From: an uncultured Pelagibacteraceae bacterium
GTDB lineage: Bacteria; Pseudomonadota; Alphaproteobacteria; Pelagibacterales; Pelagibacteraceae
Reading direction: 5' to 3'
DNA length: 41,459 nucleotides
Assembly: GCA_902583345.1 (NCBI GenBank)
Contig: CACHVT010000008.1
Location: 1-41,459, forward strand
Below the pieces are notes generated by a model. It did not search any database. It was given only the letters and a program-made list of their open reading frames with translations, and was not told where the DNA came from. Positions 25,444 through 33,665 of this stretch are shown in pieces. Made by a program: the position numbers and the translations under genes. Each line of letters begins with the position of its first letter. Within the stretch, counting starts at the first letter, position 1.

Positions 25444-26513
25444 TATAACTTAACACCGGCACCTTTTAGAAAAACTGCATTTTTATCTAATGCCCATCTG
25501 GGGTTTGCTGGATAATCTAATTTGTTAAATTGTTTTTTTTTGAATTTTTCTAAACCAACCATTGCAATCATGGCTGCATTATCTCCACACAAATTGAGAG
25601 GAGGAAAAATTGATTTAAAATTTTCTTCATAACAAAGTTTTTCTAAAACTTTTCTTATTTTTTTATTTGCAGCAACTCCTCCAGCAACAACAAATCTATT
25701 TCCACTTTTATTCATTTTTTTAAATTCTTTGAAAGCAACTTTTGTTTTAGTATATAATATTTCTTCGATAGTTTTTTGAAAAGACGCAGCAAGATCAAAT
25801 TTTTCTTTTTTTGTTGTAATTTCTTTTGAAATTTTTAACACTGCAGTTTTAAGACCTGCAAAAGATAAATTACATCCACCCCTATTAATTATTGGTTTAG
25901 GCAAATAAAATTTATTTGGATCTCCTTTTTGTGCATACTCTTCAATTTTTGGACCTCCAGGGAAATCAATTCCAAGAAGTTTTGCAGTTTTATCAAATGC
26001 TTCACCGAGCGCATCATCAATTGTTGTTCCTAGTCTTTTATATTTTCCTAACTTTTCAACACTAAGAAACTGACTATGACCGCCAGAAATTAAAAGAAGT
26101 AAATATGGATAATCAAGTTTTGAATTTATTTTTGGACTTAAAGCGTGCCCTTCAAGATGATTAACTGCGATGAATGGTTTTTTTAAAGATGCAGAAATAG
26201 CTTTTCCAAAATTAAGACCAACTGACAAACATACTATAAGTCCTGGACCAGCTGTTGCAGCAACTGCATCAATATTTTTTAATTCTATTTTACTTTCAAT
26301 AATTGCCTTTTTTGTTATTAGGTCAATTTTTTCAGCATGGGATCTAGCCGCAAGTTCCGGTACAATTCCGCCGAATTCTTTATGAATATCAAATTGACTT
26401 GAAACCACATTAGATAAAATTTTTATACCTCCAGCATCATTTTCTTGAATTATTGAGGCTGCAGTCTCGTCACAGCTTGTTTCTATTCCTAAAATTGTGG
26501 GTTTATTTTTCAT
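25443..26513 (-). CDS. tsaD: tRNA N6-adenosine threonylcarbamoyltransferase TsaD
   Basis: The 356-residue ASKHA-fold protein has TILGIETSCDETAASI, ELAARSHAEKIDLI, the metal-binding AVNHLEGHALSP, LLISGGHSQFL, TIDDALGEAFDKTAKLLG, VAGGVAANKKIRK and PLNLCGDNAAMIAMVG. With TsaB it transfers threonylcarbamoyl to A37 of tRNAs that read ANN codons. Length is normal. It is divergent from hemC across 60 bases, an arrangement typical of alphaproteobacteria. Confidence 0.97.
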   Translation of the reverse strand: MKNKPTILGIETSCDETAASIIQENDAGGIKILSNVVSSQFDIHKEFGGIVPELAARSHAEKIDLITKKAIIESKIELKNIDAVAATAGPGLIVCLSVGLNFGKAISASLKKPFIAVNHLEGHALSPKINSKLDYPYLLLLISGGHSQFLSVEKLGKYKRLGTTIDDALGEAFDKTAKLLGIDFPGGPKIEEYAQKGDPNKFYLPKPIINRGGCNLSFAGLKTAVLKISKEITTKKEKFDLAASFQKTIEEILYTKTKVAFKEFKKMNKSGNRFVVAGGVAANKKIRKVLEKLCYEENFKSIFPPLNLCGDNAAMIAMVGLEKFKKKQFNKLDYPANPRWALDKNAVFLKGAGVKL

Positions 26514-26573
26514 TAAATATTTTTTTATAAATTAGACAATCTCAATGTAAGATACTGATTATAAACATTTTTT

Positions 26574-27488
26574 ATGAAAAGCAAAAAAATTATTATTGGT
26601 TCTCGTAGTAGCAAACTAGCATTAATTTATGCTGAAAGAGCTAAAACTGAAATAAAAAAATTTTTTAATGATATTAATATTGAAATTAAAAAAATAACTA
26701 CAAAAGGAGATTTAATACAAGATGTAAGACTTTCAGATACAGGAGGAAAAGGACTCTTTTGTAAATTAATTGAGGAAGAGCTGATAAATAAAAAAATTGA
26801 TATTGCTGTTCATGCTCTTAAAGATCTTCCTTCAAAAGAAACAGAAGGTTTAATTACTAACTCTTTTTTGAAAAGAAATGACCCACGAGAGATTTTAATT
26901 AGTAAAGATAATTTAGATTTCAAAAAAATTAAAACTGGCTCAACGGTTGGAACATCTTCATTTAGGAGAGAATTTCAATTAAAAAGACTTAGAAGTGATT
27001 TAAAATATAAACTTATAAGAGGAAATGTAGAAACAAGAATTGAAAAACTAAAAAAAAATTTATTTGATGCTATTATATTAGCTTATGCGGGGATTAAATC
27101 TTTAGATCTTAATGAGAACATATCAAATGTTTTCTCGGTTTCGGAAATTATTCCTAGCGCAGGACAAGGTGTAGTAGCCTTGCAATGTAGAAAAAATGAT
27201 ACATTCATTATTAATTTACTTGAAAAAGTAAATCATAAAGAAACACATTATTGTGTTCAAGCTGAAAGAAACGTATTAAAAGTTTTGGAAGGAGATTGTG
27301 AAACACCAATTGGAGTTTTTGCAAAAATTGAATCCAACAAAGCAGTTTTAGAAGCAGAGTTATTTTCTTTAGATGGAAAAAAAAGGTTCTATATAAAATC
27401 TTCAAAAGAACTTAGTTTAGCTGCAAAACTTGGCAAAGAAGTTGGTACAATACTTAAAAAAAAATCTAATGACTCATATAAAAAATAA
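26574..27488 (+). CDS. hemC: Hydroxymethylbilane synthase (porphobilinogen deaminase)
   Basis: The 304-residue protein has IIGSRSSKLALIYAE, ITTKGDLIQDVRLSDTGGKGLFCK, AVHALKDLPSKE, VGTSSFRREFQL, IRGNVETRIEKL, and EGDCETPIG with the dipyrromethane cofactor Cys at residue 242. It polymerises four porphobilinogens for heme synthesis. It leads the hemC-hemD-mscS-yggT-folD cluster, with two bases to hemD. In the divergent spacer, TAGACA (26533) and the GATTATAAA region upstream are a weak promoter candidate. Confidence 0.97.
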   Translation: MKSKKIIIGSRSSKLALIYAERAKTEIKKFFNDINIEIKKITTKGDLIQDVRLSDTGGKGLFCKLIEEELINKKIDIAVHALKDLPSKETEGLITNSFLKRNDPREILISKDNLDFKKIKTGSTVGTSSFRREFQLKRLRSDLKYKLIRGNVETRIEKLKKNLFDAIILAYAGIKSLDLNENISNVFSVSEIIPSAGQGVVALQCRKNDTFIINLLEKVNHKETHYCVQAERNVLKVLEGDCETPIGVFAKIESNKAVLEAELFSLDGKKRFYIKSSKELSLAAKLGKEVGTILKKKSNDSYKK

Positions 27489-27490
27489 CA

Positions 27491-28189
27491 ATGCATATTT
27501 TATTTACTAGGCCTTTAGAGGATTGTCAGGATTTAATATTAAAATTTCAAATATTAGGTCATGAGGTTTCACATATGCCACTAATTTTTGCAAAAAAAAA
27601 AAAATATGAAGAAATAAATTTTGAAGATTTTAAAGGTATAATTTTTACAAGTAGTAATGCTATAAAATATTTAAATTTAAAAAAAATTAACAAAAAAATT
27701 AATTGTTTTTGTGTTGGAAATGCCACAGAAAAAAAAGCGAGAAATTCTGGTTTCCAAAATACATTTTCTGCTGAAGGAAATGTAAATAATTTAAAAGAAC
27801 TTATTTTACAGAATTTTAACTCATCAGATGGAAAATTACTTTATGTTAGTGGAGAAATTGTTTCCAGTGAATTAGATAAAAAACTTATTTCGGAAGGTTA
27901 TGAGGTCAAAAGATTAATAACTTACAAAATCAACCATGTTGAGAAATTAAATGAAGATTTCGTAAAAAAAATAAAGTTAAAGATGCCAAATATAGTATAT
28001 GTGTATTCTCAAAATAGTGCCTTGAGTTTTTTAAATTTAATAAAGAATTATAACTTAAATCATCTTTGGATGGATACTAATTTGATGTGCATAAGTGAAA
28101 AAACCTCAGCTGTATTGAATGAAATTAAATGGAAAAAAATTTTTATTTTTAGTCCTGGTGAAGAGGAATTTTTGCTATATAAAATTTAA
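27491..28189 (+). CDS. hemD: Uroporphyrinogen-III synthase
   Basis: The 232-residue protein follows hemC by two bases. It shows the weakly conserved HemD pattern: HILFTRPLEDCQDLILKFQ at the start, FKGIIFTSSNAIKYL (the family's iifTSxnaV), NCFCVGNATEKKARNSGF, KLLYVSGEIVSSELDKKL and VKRLITYKI. It closes hydroxymethylbilane with D-ring inversion to make uroporphyrinogen III. Sequence conservation in this family is always low; gene order gives strong support. A 13-A run at 27592-27604 encodes KKKK. Confidence 0.9.
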   Translation: MHILFTRPLEDCQDLILKFQILGHEVSHMPLIFAKKKKYEEINFEDFKGIIFTSSNAIKYLNLKKINKKINCFCVGNATEKKARNSGFQNTFSAEGNVNNLKELILQNFNSSDGKLLYVSGEIVSSELDKKLISEGYEVKRLITYKINHVEKLNEDFVKKIKLKMPNIVYVYSQNSALSFLNLIKNYNLNHLWMDTNLMCISEKTSAVLNEIKWKKIFIFSPGEEEFLLYKI

Positions 28190-28191
28190 AT

Positions 28192-29277
28192 ATGGAAATT
28201 TTTAACAATTTTAAAATACTTTTCTTGTCCGTTTGGAATAAAGGAATTTTAGGAGTTGATATATTTCAAATTTTAATTGGTATTGGAATATTTCTAATAT
28301 TTCTAATTTTTAGAGGTATCATAAGTAAAATAATTATAAAAAGATTAGACATTATAGCAAAAAAAACTAGCAACAAGCTGGATGATACATTTGTTCATGC
28401 TATGGAAGGTCCAGCAAGATTTGTTCCAATAGTTTTAGGTTTTTTTATTGCAAGTTATTATATGTCTTTTTCGGAAGATACTAGAGCAGTAGTAGATACA
28501 ATAAATAGAACCTTAATAACTATTTTTATTTTTTGGATTATGCATCAAATAGTAGAACCAATATCATATATTCTAAGTGGTTTAGGAAAAGTTCTTACCA
28601 GAGAACTAATAGGCTGGATTATTAAATCTTTAAAGATTTTAATTTTTATTTTAGGTCTTGCGGCTGTGCTTGAGCTTTGGGGAATAAAAATAGGTCCAAT
28701 AATAGCAGGATTAGGTTTATTTGGTGTTGCCGTTGCGCTTGGAGCCCAGGATTTATTTAAAAACTTAATTTCTGGAATATTGGTTTTAGTAGAAAAGAGA
28801 TTCAAAATTGGTGACTGGATACTTGTAGAAGATATAATTGAGGGGATTGTTGAAAAAATTGGTTTTAGATCTACTGTTATTCGTAAATTTGATAAATCAA
28901 TTGCAATTATTCCAAATTTTCAATTCGCTGAGAATGCTGTAATTAATATTAGTCAAACTACAAATTGGCTAGTTAGTTGGGTAATAAATTTACAATATGA
29001 TACCACTGTTGATCAGCTCAAATCAATAAGAAACGAAATTGAAGCTTATATAAAAGGAAACGAAGATTATAAACCAGAGCTTGGCTATGCGGTAAGAGTA
29101 GATAAATTTGCAGATAGTTCAATAGATATGTATATACGCTGTTTCACAAAAACAGATGATTGGGAAGAATGGCTAGCTGTAAAAGAGAGACTTGCTATTT
29201 CAATTAAGCAAATAGTTGAACAAAATAAAGCTTCATTTGCTTTTCCAAGCCAGTCTATTTATGTAGAAAAAAAATGA
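28192..29277 (+). CDS. MscS family small-conductance mechanosensitive channel
   Basis: The 361-residue protein has about four N-terminal membrane helices. The MscS pore helix follows (LGLFGVAVALGAQDLFKNLISGI, about residues 177-199), then the beta domain with RFKIGDWILVEDIIEGIVEKIGFRSTVIR and the C-terminal domain. MscS channels open under membrane tension to release solutes on osmotic downshock. It sits two bases after hemD and overlaps the yggT start by four bases, so expression is probably tied to the heme genes although no functional link is known. Confidence 0.92.
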   Translation: MEIFNNFKILFLSVWNKGILGVDIFQILIGIGIFLIFLIFRGIISKIIIKRLDIIAKKTSNKLDDTFVHAMEGPARFVPIVLGFFIASYYMSFSEDTRAVVDTINRTLITIFIFWIMHQIVEPISYILSGLGKVLTRELIGWIIKSLKILIFILGLAAVLELWGIKIGPIIAGLGLFGVAVALGAQDLFKNLISGILVLVEKRFKIGDWILVEDIIEGIVEKIGFRSTVIRKFDKSIAIIPNFQFAENAVINISQTTNWLVSWVINLQYDTTVDQLKSIRNEIEAYIKGNEDYKPELGYAVRVDKFADSSIDMYIRCFTKTDDWEEWLAVKERLAISIKQIVEQNKASFAFPSQSIYVEKK

Positions 29278-29564
29278 TAGCAATTTTTTATCTAGCCTTA
29301 CAAATCTTAAAACTTTATTCTTACATTGTAATTGCCAATGTTGTAATAAGTTGGCTCGTTGCATTTAATATTTTAAACACACAAAATAGATTTGTATACT
29401 CTATTTTAGAATTAACTTATCGATTAACAGATCCAATTTTAAATAAAATAAGACGTTTTTTACCTAATCTTGGCAATCTCGATATATCACCAGTAATACT
29501 GCTTTTGTTGATTTGGTTTATAGAAATGTGTATGAAACTATACATAGCACCAATAATATTTTAG
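29274..29564 (+). CDS. YggT family membrane protein
   Basis: The 96-residue protein has two membrane segments (ILKLYSYIVIANVVISWLVA and DISPVILLLLIWFIEMCMKL) with the family signature between them: LTYRLTDPILNKIRRFLPNLGNLDISP. YggT proteins are inner-membrane proteins of uncertain function, sometimes linked to osmotic or cell-division phenotypes. It overlaps mscS by four bases (ATGA) and precedes folD by eight bases. Confidence 0.93.
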   Translation: MIAIFYLALQILKLYSYIVIANVVISWLVAFNILNTQNRFVYSILELTYRLTDPILNKIRRFLPNLGNLDISPVILLLLIWFIEMCMKLYIAPIIF

Positions 29565-29572
29565 CTTAATTT

Positions 29573-30418
29573 ATGATTTTAATTGATGGAAAAAAAGCAG
29601 CAGCTGAACTTAGAGAGGAGTTAAAGAAAGAAGTTTTACAACTTAAATCTAAATATAATAAAGTTCCAGGGTTAACTGTTATTTTAATAGGTGAATTAGC
29701 TCCAAGTAAAATTTACGTAAAAAATAAAGAAAAATCTGCTATTGAAGTAGGTTTAAAATCTGAAGTACTCAGATATCCAGAAACAGTTGATGAAAAAACA
29801 GTTTTAAATAAAATCAAGGAACTTAATAATGATCAGAGTATTTCAGGTATTTTAGTTCAACTTCCTTTACCAAAACATATTGACAAGCAAAAAGTAATTG
29901 AAACAATTTTACCAAGTAAAGATGTTGACGGATTTCATCCCATGAATGTTGGAAACTTGTCATCAGGATATGAGAGTTCAGTTCCGTGTACACCTTTAGG
30001 GTGTTATTTGCTAATTAAAAAAATCGAACCAAATTTAAATGGGAAAAAAGCTGTTGTTATTGGAAGGTCAAACCTAAATGGAAAACCAATGACACAACTT
30101 CTTCTTAAAGAAAATTGTACAGTTACAATCACACATTCTAAAACAAAAGATCTTAAAGATGAGTGTTCAAAGGGTGATATTTTAGTTGCAGCAGTTGGAA
30201 TACCTGAGCTTGTTAAAGGTGACTGGGTAAAAAAGGGTGCAATAGTTATTGATGTTGGAATTAATAAAACTGATAGAGGTATTGTAGGAGATGTTTCATT
30301 TGAAGAAGTTTCAAAAGTTGCGAAAGCTTTAACTCCTGTGCCTGGTGGCGTCGGACCTATGACTATAGCTTGCTTACTTAAAAACACCATTGAGTGTTTT
30401 AAAAGACTTCAGAAATAG
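29573..30418 (+). CDS. folD: Bifunctional methylenetetrahydrofolate dehydrogenase / cyclohydrolase
   Basis: The 281-residue protein has PGLTVILIGELAPSKIYVKNKEKSA with the catalytic Lys region, SGILVQLPLPKHID, KDVDGFHPMNVGNL, PCTPLGCYLLI, VVIGRSNLNGKPMTQLLL and ALTPVPGGVGPMTIACLL. It interconverts methylene-, methenyl- and formyl-tetrahydrofolate, supplying formyl groups used by PurH in this window. It ends the hemC cluster, one base from the convergent psiE-like gene. Confidence 0.97.
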   Translation: MILIDGKKAAAELREELKKEVLQLKSKYNKVPGLTVILIGELAPSKIYVKNKEKSAIEVGLKSEVLRYPETVDEKTVLNKIKELNNDQSISGILVQLPLPKHIDKQKVIETILPSKDVDGFHPMNVGNLSSGYESSVPCTPLGCYLLIKKIEPNLNGKKAVVIGRSNLNGKPMTQLLLKENCTVTITHSKTKDLKDECSKGDILVAAVGIPELVKGDWVKKGAIVIDVGINKTDRGIVGDVSFEEVSKVAKALTPVPGGVGPMTIACLLKNTIECFKRLQK

Positions 30419-30419
30419 T

Positions 30420-30803
30420 TTATTTTCTTTTATTTCTAGGTTTAATCCCAAGTTTATCGCTGTGCCTTAGTCTTAAAATTACAATTGCAGATGCGATTAA
30501 AGCTATTGCAACTGCTTCATAAACTAATCCAGAGGGATCCATTTCTTTTCCTTGTAAAATAATAAATCGTGACAGAGCAGTTATTGCAATTAACAATGGC
30601 AAAGTAATACTTATAGATTGTTGACTCCAAAAAACTCTAACCATTGCCAATACTTCTAAATAAAGAAACATTAAAAGAAGATCAGCCAATGTAACAGATT
30701 GATTTACATACATAGTTTTTATTTCTATCCCTACTGCGATGACAGTGCTTACTAAAATTATTGTTAAAAGACCTAGCTGTAAGTTTTTCGTAATATTTTC
30801 CAT
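30420..30803 (-). CDS. PsiE-like (phosphate-starvation-inducible family) membrane protein
   Basis: The 127-residue protein has four hydrophobic helices and the PsiE family pattern: LADLLLMFLYLEVLAMVRVFW in helix 2 and ITLPLLIAITALSRFIIL in helix 3, ending in a basic tail (RHSDKLGIKPRNKRK). E. coli PsiE is induced by phosphate starvation; its function is not known. Palindromes upstream (30811-30828, 30852-30866) lie in the spacer after argG. Assignment is by pattern only. Confidence 0.75.
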   Translation of the reverse strand: MENITKNLQLGLLTIILVSTVIAVGIEIKTMYVNQSVTLADLLLMFLYLEVLAMVRVFWSQQSISITLPLLIAITALSRFIILQGKEMDPSGLVYEAVAIALIASAIVILRLRHSDKLGIKPRNKRK

Positions 30804-30810
30804 AAAAAAT

Positions 30811-30828
30811 ATGTATATTTATATACAT
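30811..30828. repeat. 18-bp perfect inverted repeat upstream of psiE-like gene
   Basis: ATGTATA-TTTA-TATACAT, a seven-base perfect inverted repeat with a four-base spacer, ends-in 8 bases before the start codon of the psiE-like gene. It could be an operator overlapping the -10 region (TATAAA on the minus strand) or chance in AT-rich DNA. Confidence 0.45.
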
Positions 30829-30851
30829 TATTTTTTACTAAAAACTAGCAC

Positions 30852-30866
30852 TTGTTGACGCAACAA
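30852..30866. repeat. 15-bp inverted repeat between argG and psiE-like gene
   Basis: TTGTTG-ACG-CAACAA, a six-base stem with a three-base loop just after the argG stop. A run of five T follows about ten bases later on the minus strand, so it may be a weak terminator for argG or an operator for the next gene. The evidence does not distinguish these. Confidence 0.45.
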
Positions 30867-30879
30867 TTTTAAATGAAAT

Positions 30880-32061
30880 CTATAGTTTTTTTTTATGAAA
30901 ATTAATAAATCTTTCAACATTTGACTTATTAAAAGTTTTATTCTCTTCAAATGAAACCTTTTTTATTGAATAAGCTCGACTTTTTGTCTGTCTAGAAACA
31001 ATTGTTATATTTCCTTTGTATAATTTTAGTTTTATTAACCCATTTACTTTTTTTTTTTTTAAATCGATAATTTTTTGGATTTTATATCTCTCTTTTGAAT
31101 ACCAATATCCGTTGTAGATTAATTCAGCGTAACGAGACATAACTTGATCTTTTTTATGCATTGTTTTTTTATCTAGTGTAACCGACTCAATTGCTCTATG
31201 AGCTATCATTAATACTGTGCCTCCTGGTGTTTCATAAACACCTCTAGATTTTATTCCGATGAATCTATTTTCGACCAAATCAACCCTACCGATTCCATTT
31301 TTTCCAGCAATAATGTTTAATTTTTTCAAAAGATTTCCAGGTGACAAATTTTTCCCATTCACACTTATGGGATCTCCATTTTTAAAACCAATATTCACAA
31401 ATGTTTTTTTATTAGGTGATTTTTCAGGAGAAATAGACCTTACAAAAATAAACTCTGGTGCAGGTTTTTTTGGGTTTTCTAAAATTTTTCCCTCTGTGGA
31501 TGTATGAAATAAATTATCATCAACAGAAAAAGGTGGCGCTCCCTTTTTATCTTGAGGAACAGAAATATTATTTTTTTTCGCATAATTAATTAAATCAGTT
31601 CTAGAATTTAATTTCCATTCTCTCCATGGAGCTATGACTTTGATTCTTGGACCAAAATAATGATAACCTAATTCAAACCTTACTTGATCATTTCCTTTGC
31701 CTGTAGATCCATGTGATACAGCAAAAGCTTTAATTTTTTTAGCAATTAATATTTGTCTTTTAGCAATTAAAGGCCTAGCAATTGAGGTTCCAAGTAAATA
31801 AACTCCTTCATACAGTGCATGACCTCTTATCATAGGGAAAACATAATCTTTAACAAAAATATTTTTAAGATCTTCTATTATAATTTTTTTAACACCCAAT
31901 TTTTTTGCATTTTTATATATTTCTTTTTTATTAAGTTTTTGGCCAATATCTGCGGTATAAGCAATTACTTCTGCATGATAATTTTCCTGTAACCATTTTA
32001 AAATTACGGATGTATCTAAACCTCCCGAGTAAGCGAGAACAATTCTTTTTTTAAATTTCAT
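30880..32061 (-). CDS. argG: Argininosuccinate synthase
   Basis: The 393-residue protein has the ATP-binding LAYSGGLDTSVILKWL, the IARPLIAKRQI region, AVSHGSTGKGNDQVRFELG, VIAPWREWKLNSR, DDNLFHTSTEGKILENP, GIGRVDLVENRFIGIKSRG and YETPGGTVL. It joins citrulline and aspartate in arginine synthesis. Length is normal. A 13-base T run on the plus strand (31048-31060) encodes part of LKKKKV and is a slippage-prone site; the frame is intact here. It is the third gene of an aldo/keto reductase-ialB-argG transcript. Confidence 0.97.
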   Translation of the reverse strand: MKFKKRIVLAYSGGLDTSVILKWLQENYHAEVIAYTADIGQKLNKKEIYKNAKKLGVKKIIIEDLKNIFVKDYVFPMIRGHALYEGVYLLGTSIARPLIAKRQILIAKKIKAFAVSHGSTGKGNDQVRFELGYHYFGPRIKVIAPWREWKLNSRTDLINYAKKNNISVPQDKKGAPPFSVDDNLFHTSTEGKILENPKKPAPEFIFVRSISPEKSPNKKTFVNIGFKNGDPISVNGKNLSPGNLLKKLNIIAGKNGIGRVDLVENRFIGIKSRGVYETPGGTVLMIAHRAIESVTLDKKTMHKKDQVMSRYAELIYNGYWYSKERYKIQKIIDLKKKKVNGLIKLKLYKGNITIVSRQTKSRAYSIKKVSFEENKTFNKSNVERFINFHKKKL

Positions 32062-32069
32062 TTATTTTA

Positions 32070-32576
32070 TTAACTACAATTTTTTTTTGCAGAATTGTAT
32101 GCTTTTGTAAATCCTAATAGAGAATAATGATCAATTGTTTGTGAGCCTTTTTGATTATATCCAGTAACCATAATTCTTGATCCTCTTTTCATAGTTTTTA
32201 TCATTTTTTTTTCTTTTGCATTATTTGCTATCCAGGCAAAGTTATCTTGAGATATATCAAATTTATATTTATATTTTCCTGATTTTGCCATTATTGAATT
32301 TTTTTTATTATAATCATATCCAGACGTAATACTGACTTCATCGGAAATTTTTTCATTAGGTCTAAAAGTTACAAAAAGTCTAGCTTCTCTAGGATTTGTT
32401 TTAGGAGCCTGTAAGATAGGAGTAGACTGCGCAAAACAAATTTTACCTTTATCGTTTTTTACGACATAAGTTTCCCAATCTTTAATTTTCAAAATTTTTT
32501 TTATTTCCTCTGCATTTGCAAAACTAGTGATTAATAATGAAAATAATATTAATATTAAATTTTTAATTATGGGCAT
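32070..32576 (-). CDS. IalB-like (invasion-associated locus B family) secreted protein
   Basis: The 168-residue protein has a signal peptide (LILILFSLLITSFANA). The body fits the IalB family, abundant in alphaproteobacteria: IKDWETYVVKNDKGKICFAQS, ARLFVTFRPNEKISDEVSITSGYDY, MKRGSRIMVTGYNQKGSQTIDHYSL and a closing YNSAKKNCS. Two cysteines could form a disulfide. The family name comes from Bartonella; in a free-living bacterium the role is unknown and not implied to be virulence. Its start overlaps the end of the aldo/keto reductase gene by ten bases. Confidence 0.82.
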   Translation of the reverse strand: MPIIKNLILILFSLLITSFANAEEIKKILKIKDWETYVVKNDKGKICFAQSTPILQAPKTNPREARLFVTFRPNEKISDEVSITSGYDYNKKNSIMAKSGKYKYKFDISQDNFAWIANNAKEKKMIKTMKRGSRIMVTGYNQKGSQTIDHYSLLGFTKAYNSAKKNCS

Positions 32577-33604
32577 GGATTTGGATATATTTTTTGAACC
32601 TCGTTAATTTCTTTAATAATTTCATCGCTCAATTTTACATTTACACTTTCTATATCAGTTTTCAACTGCTCCATTGTGGTTGCACCAATAATCACACTAG
32701 TTACAAATGGCTGAATTTCGCAAAACTTTAAAGACATTTGAGCCATATCTATATTATTTTTTTTTGCTATATTATAATAAGCTTCGATAGCCTTTTTTGT
32801 ATTTGGTTTATCATATCTAGTCCAAAAATTATTATCATGATCTAATCTTGATTTTTTGGGAATTTGATTATTTCTATATTTTCCTGATAAATATCCAATT
32901 GCTAAAGGAGAGTACACTAACAGTCCTATTTTATCTCGAATAGAAATTTCAGCTAAACCAACTTCATATGTTCTGTTTAATAGATTATAAGGATTCTGTA
33001 CTGACATCATTCTTGGAAGATTTTTCTCTTTTGAAATTTCTAGAAATTTACTAGTTCCCCATGGTGTTTCATTTGATAAACCAATGTATCGTATTTTACC
33101 AGCATCAATAAATTTATTTAAATTTTCTAATATATCTTCAAATTTATTCCAGTTCTCATCATCTTTATGTTCATATCCAAGTCTACCAAACATATTGGTA
33201 TTTCTTTCAGGCCAGTGTAGTTGATAAAGATCAATGTAATCAGTTTGTAATCTCTTTAGACTTCCCTCTAATGCTTCTGTAATATTTTTTATTCCATACT
33301 GGTTTCCTCCACCTCTAACATACGATCTCATAGGACCACAAACTTTTGTAGCTAAAATTACTTCATTTCTTTTTTTTGTTTCTTTAAACCAATTTCCAAT
33401 AATTAATTCTGTATGACCGAAAGTTTCCGGTTTAGGAGGTATTGAGTATAGTTCGGCTGTGTCCCAAAAGTTTACTCCTTTACTTAAAGCATAATTCATT
33501 TGTTCAAAAGCCTCATCTTGAGTATTTTGCTCACCCCAAGTCATTGTGCCGAGACATATTGTACTTACATTTAAGTCAGTATTTCCTAGTTTTTTATAAT
33601 TCAT
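32567..33604 (-). CDS. Aldo/keto reductase (Tas-like)
   Basis: The 345-residue barrel has LGTMTWGEQN, FWDTAELYSIPP (catalytic Asp and Tyr), EVILATKVCGP (Lys), DLYQLHWPERN (His), YIGLSNETPWG and FVTSVIIGATTMEQL. The Asp-Tyr-Lys-His tetrad is complete. It resembles E. coli Tas, an NADPH-dependent reductase of unknown physiological substrate. It leads the ialB-argG unit and is divergent from the Bax-inhibitor-like gene. Confidence 0.93.
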   Translation of the reverse strand: MNYKKLGNTDLNVSTICLGTMTWGEQNTQDEAFEQMNYALSKGVNFWDTAELYSIPPKPETFGHTELIIGNWFKETKKRNEVILATKVCGPMRSYVRGGGNQYGIKNITEALEGSLKRLQTDYIDLYQLHWPERNTNMFGRLGYEHKDDENWNKFEDILENLNKFIDAGKIRYIGLSNETPWGTSKFLEISKEKNLPRMMSVQNPYNLLNRTYEVGLAEISIRDKIGLLVYSPLAIGYLSGKYRNNQIPKKSRLDHDNNFWTRYDKPNTKKAIEAYYNIAKKNNIDMAQMSLKFCEIQPFVTSVIIGATTMEQLKTDIESVNVKLSDEIIKEINEVQKIYPNPCP

Positions 33605-33630
33605 ATAAATTTAGTATTAATTTTGACTTC

Positions 33631-33659
33631 TTGAAAATTTATAAAAAAATTACTATATA
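33631..33659 (+). promoter_or_regulatory. Candidate sigma70 promoter of the Bax-inhibitor-like gene
   Basis: TTGAAA (33631-33636), a 17-base spacer, TATATA (33654-33659), then six bases to the ATG at 33666. The geometry equals that of the timA promoter and predicts a leaderless transcript. Confidence 0.5.
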
Positions 33660-33665
33660 TAACCT

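Noticed and set aside
19779-29564. The two YggT-like genes as a recent duplication
   Set aside because: They share only a short TDPxxN-like segment and differ in length; there is no nucleotide-level repeat.
32070-32576. Virulence factor reading of the IalB-like gene
   Set aside because: The family is widespread in free-living alphaproteobacteria, and nothing else here suggests host invasion.
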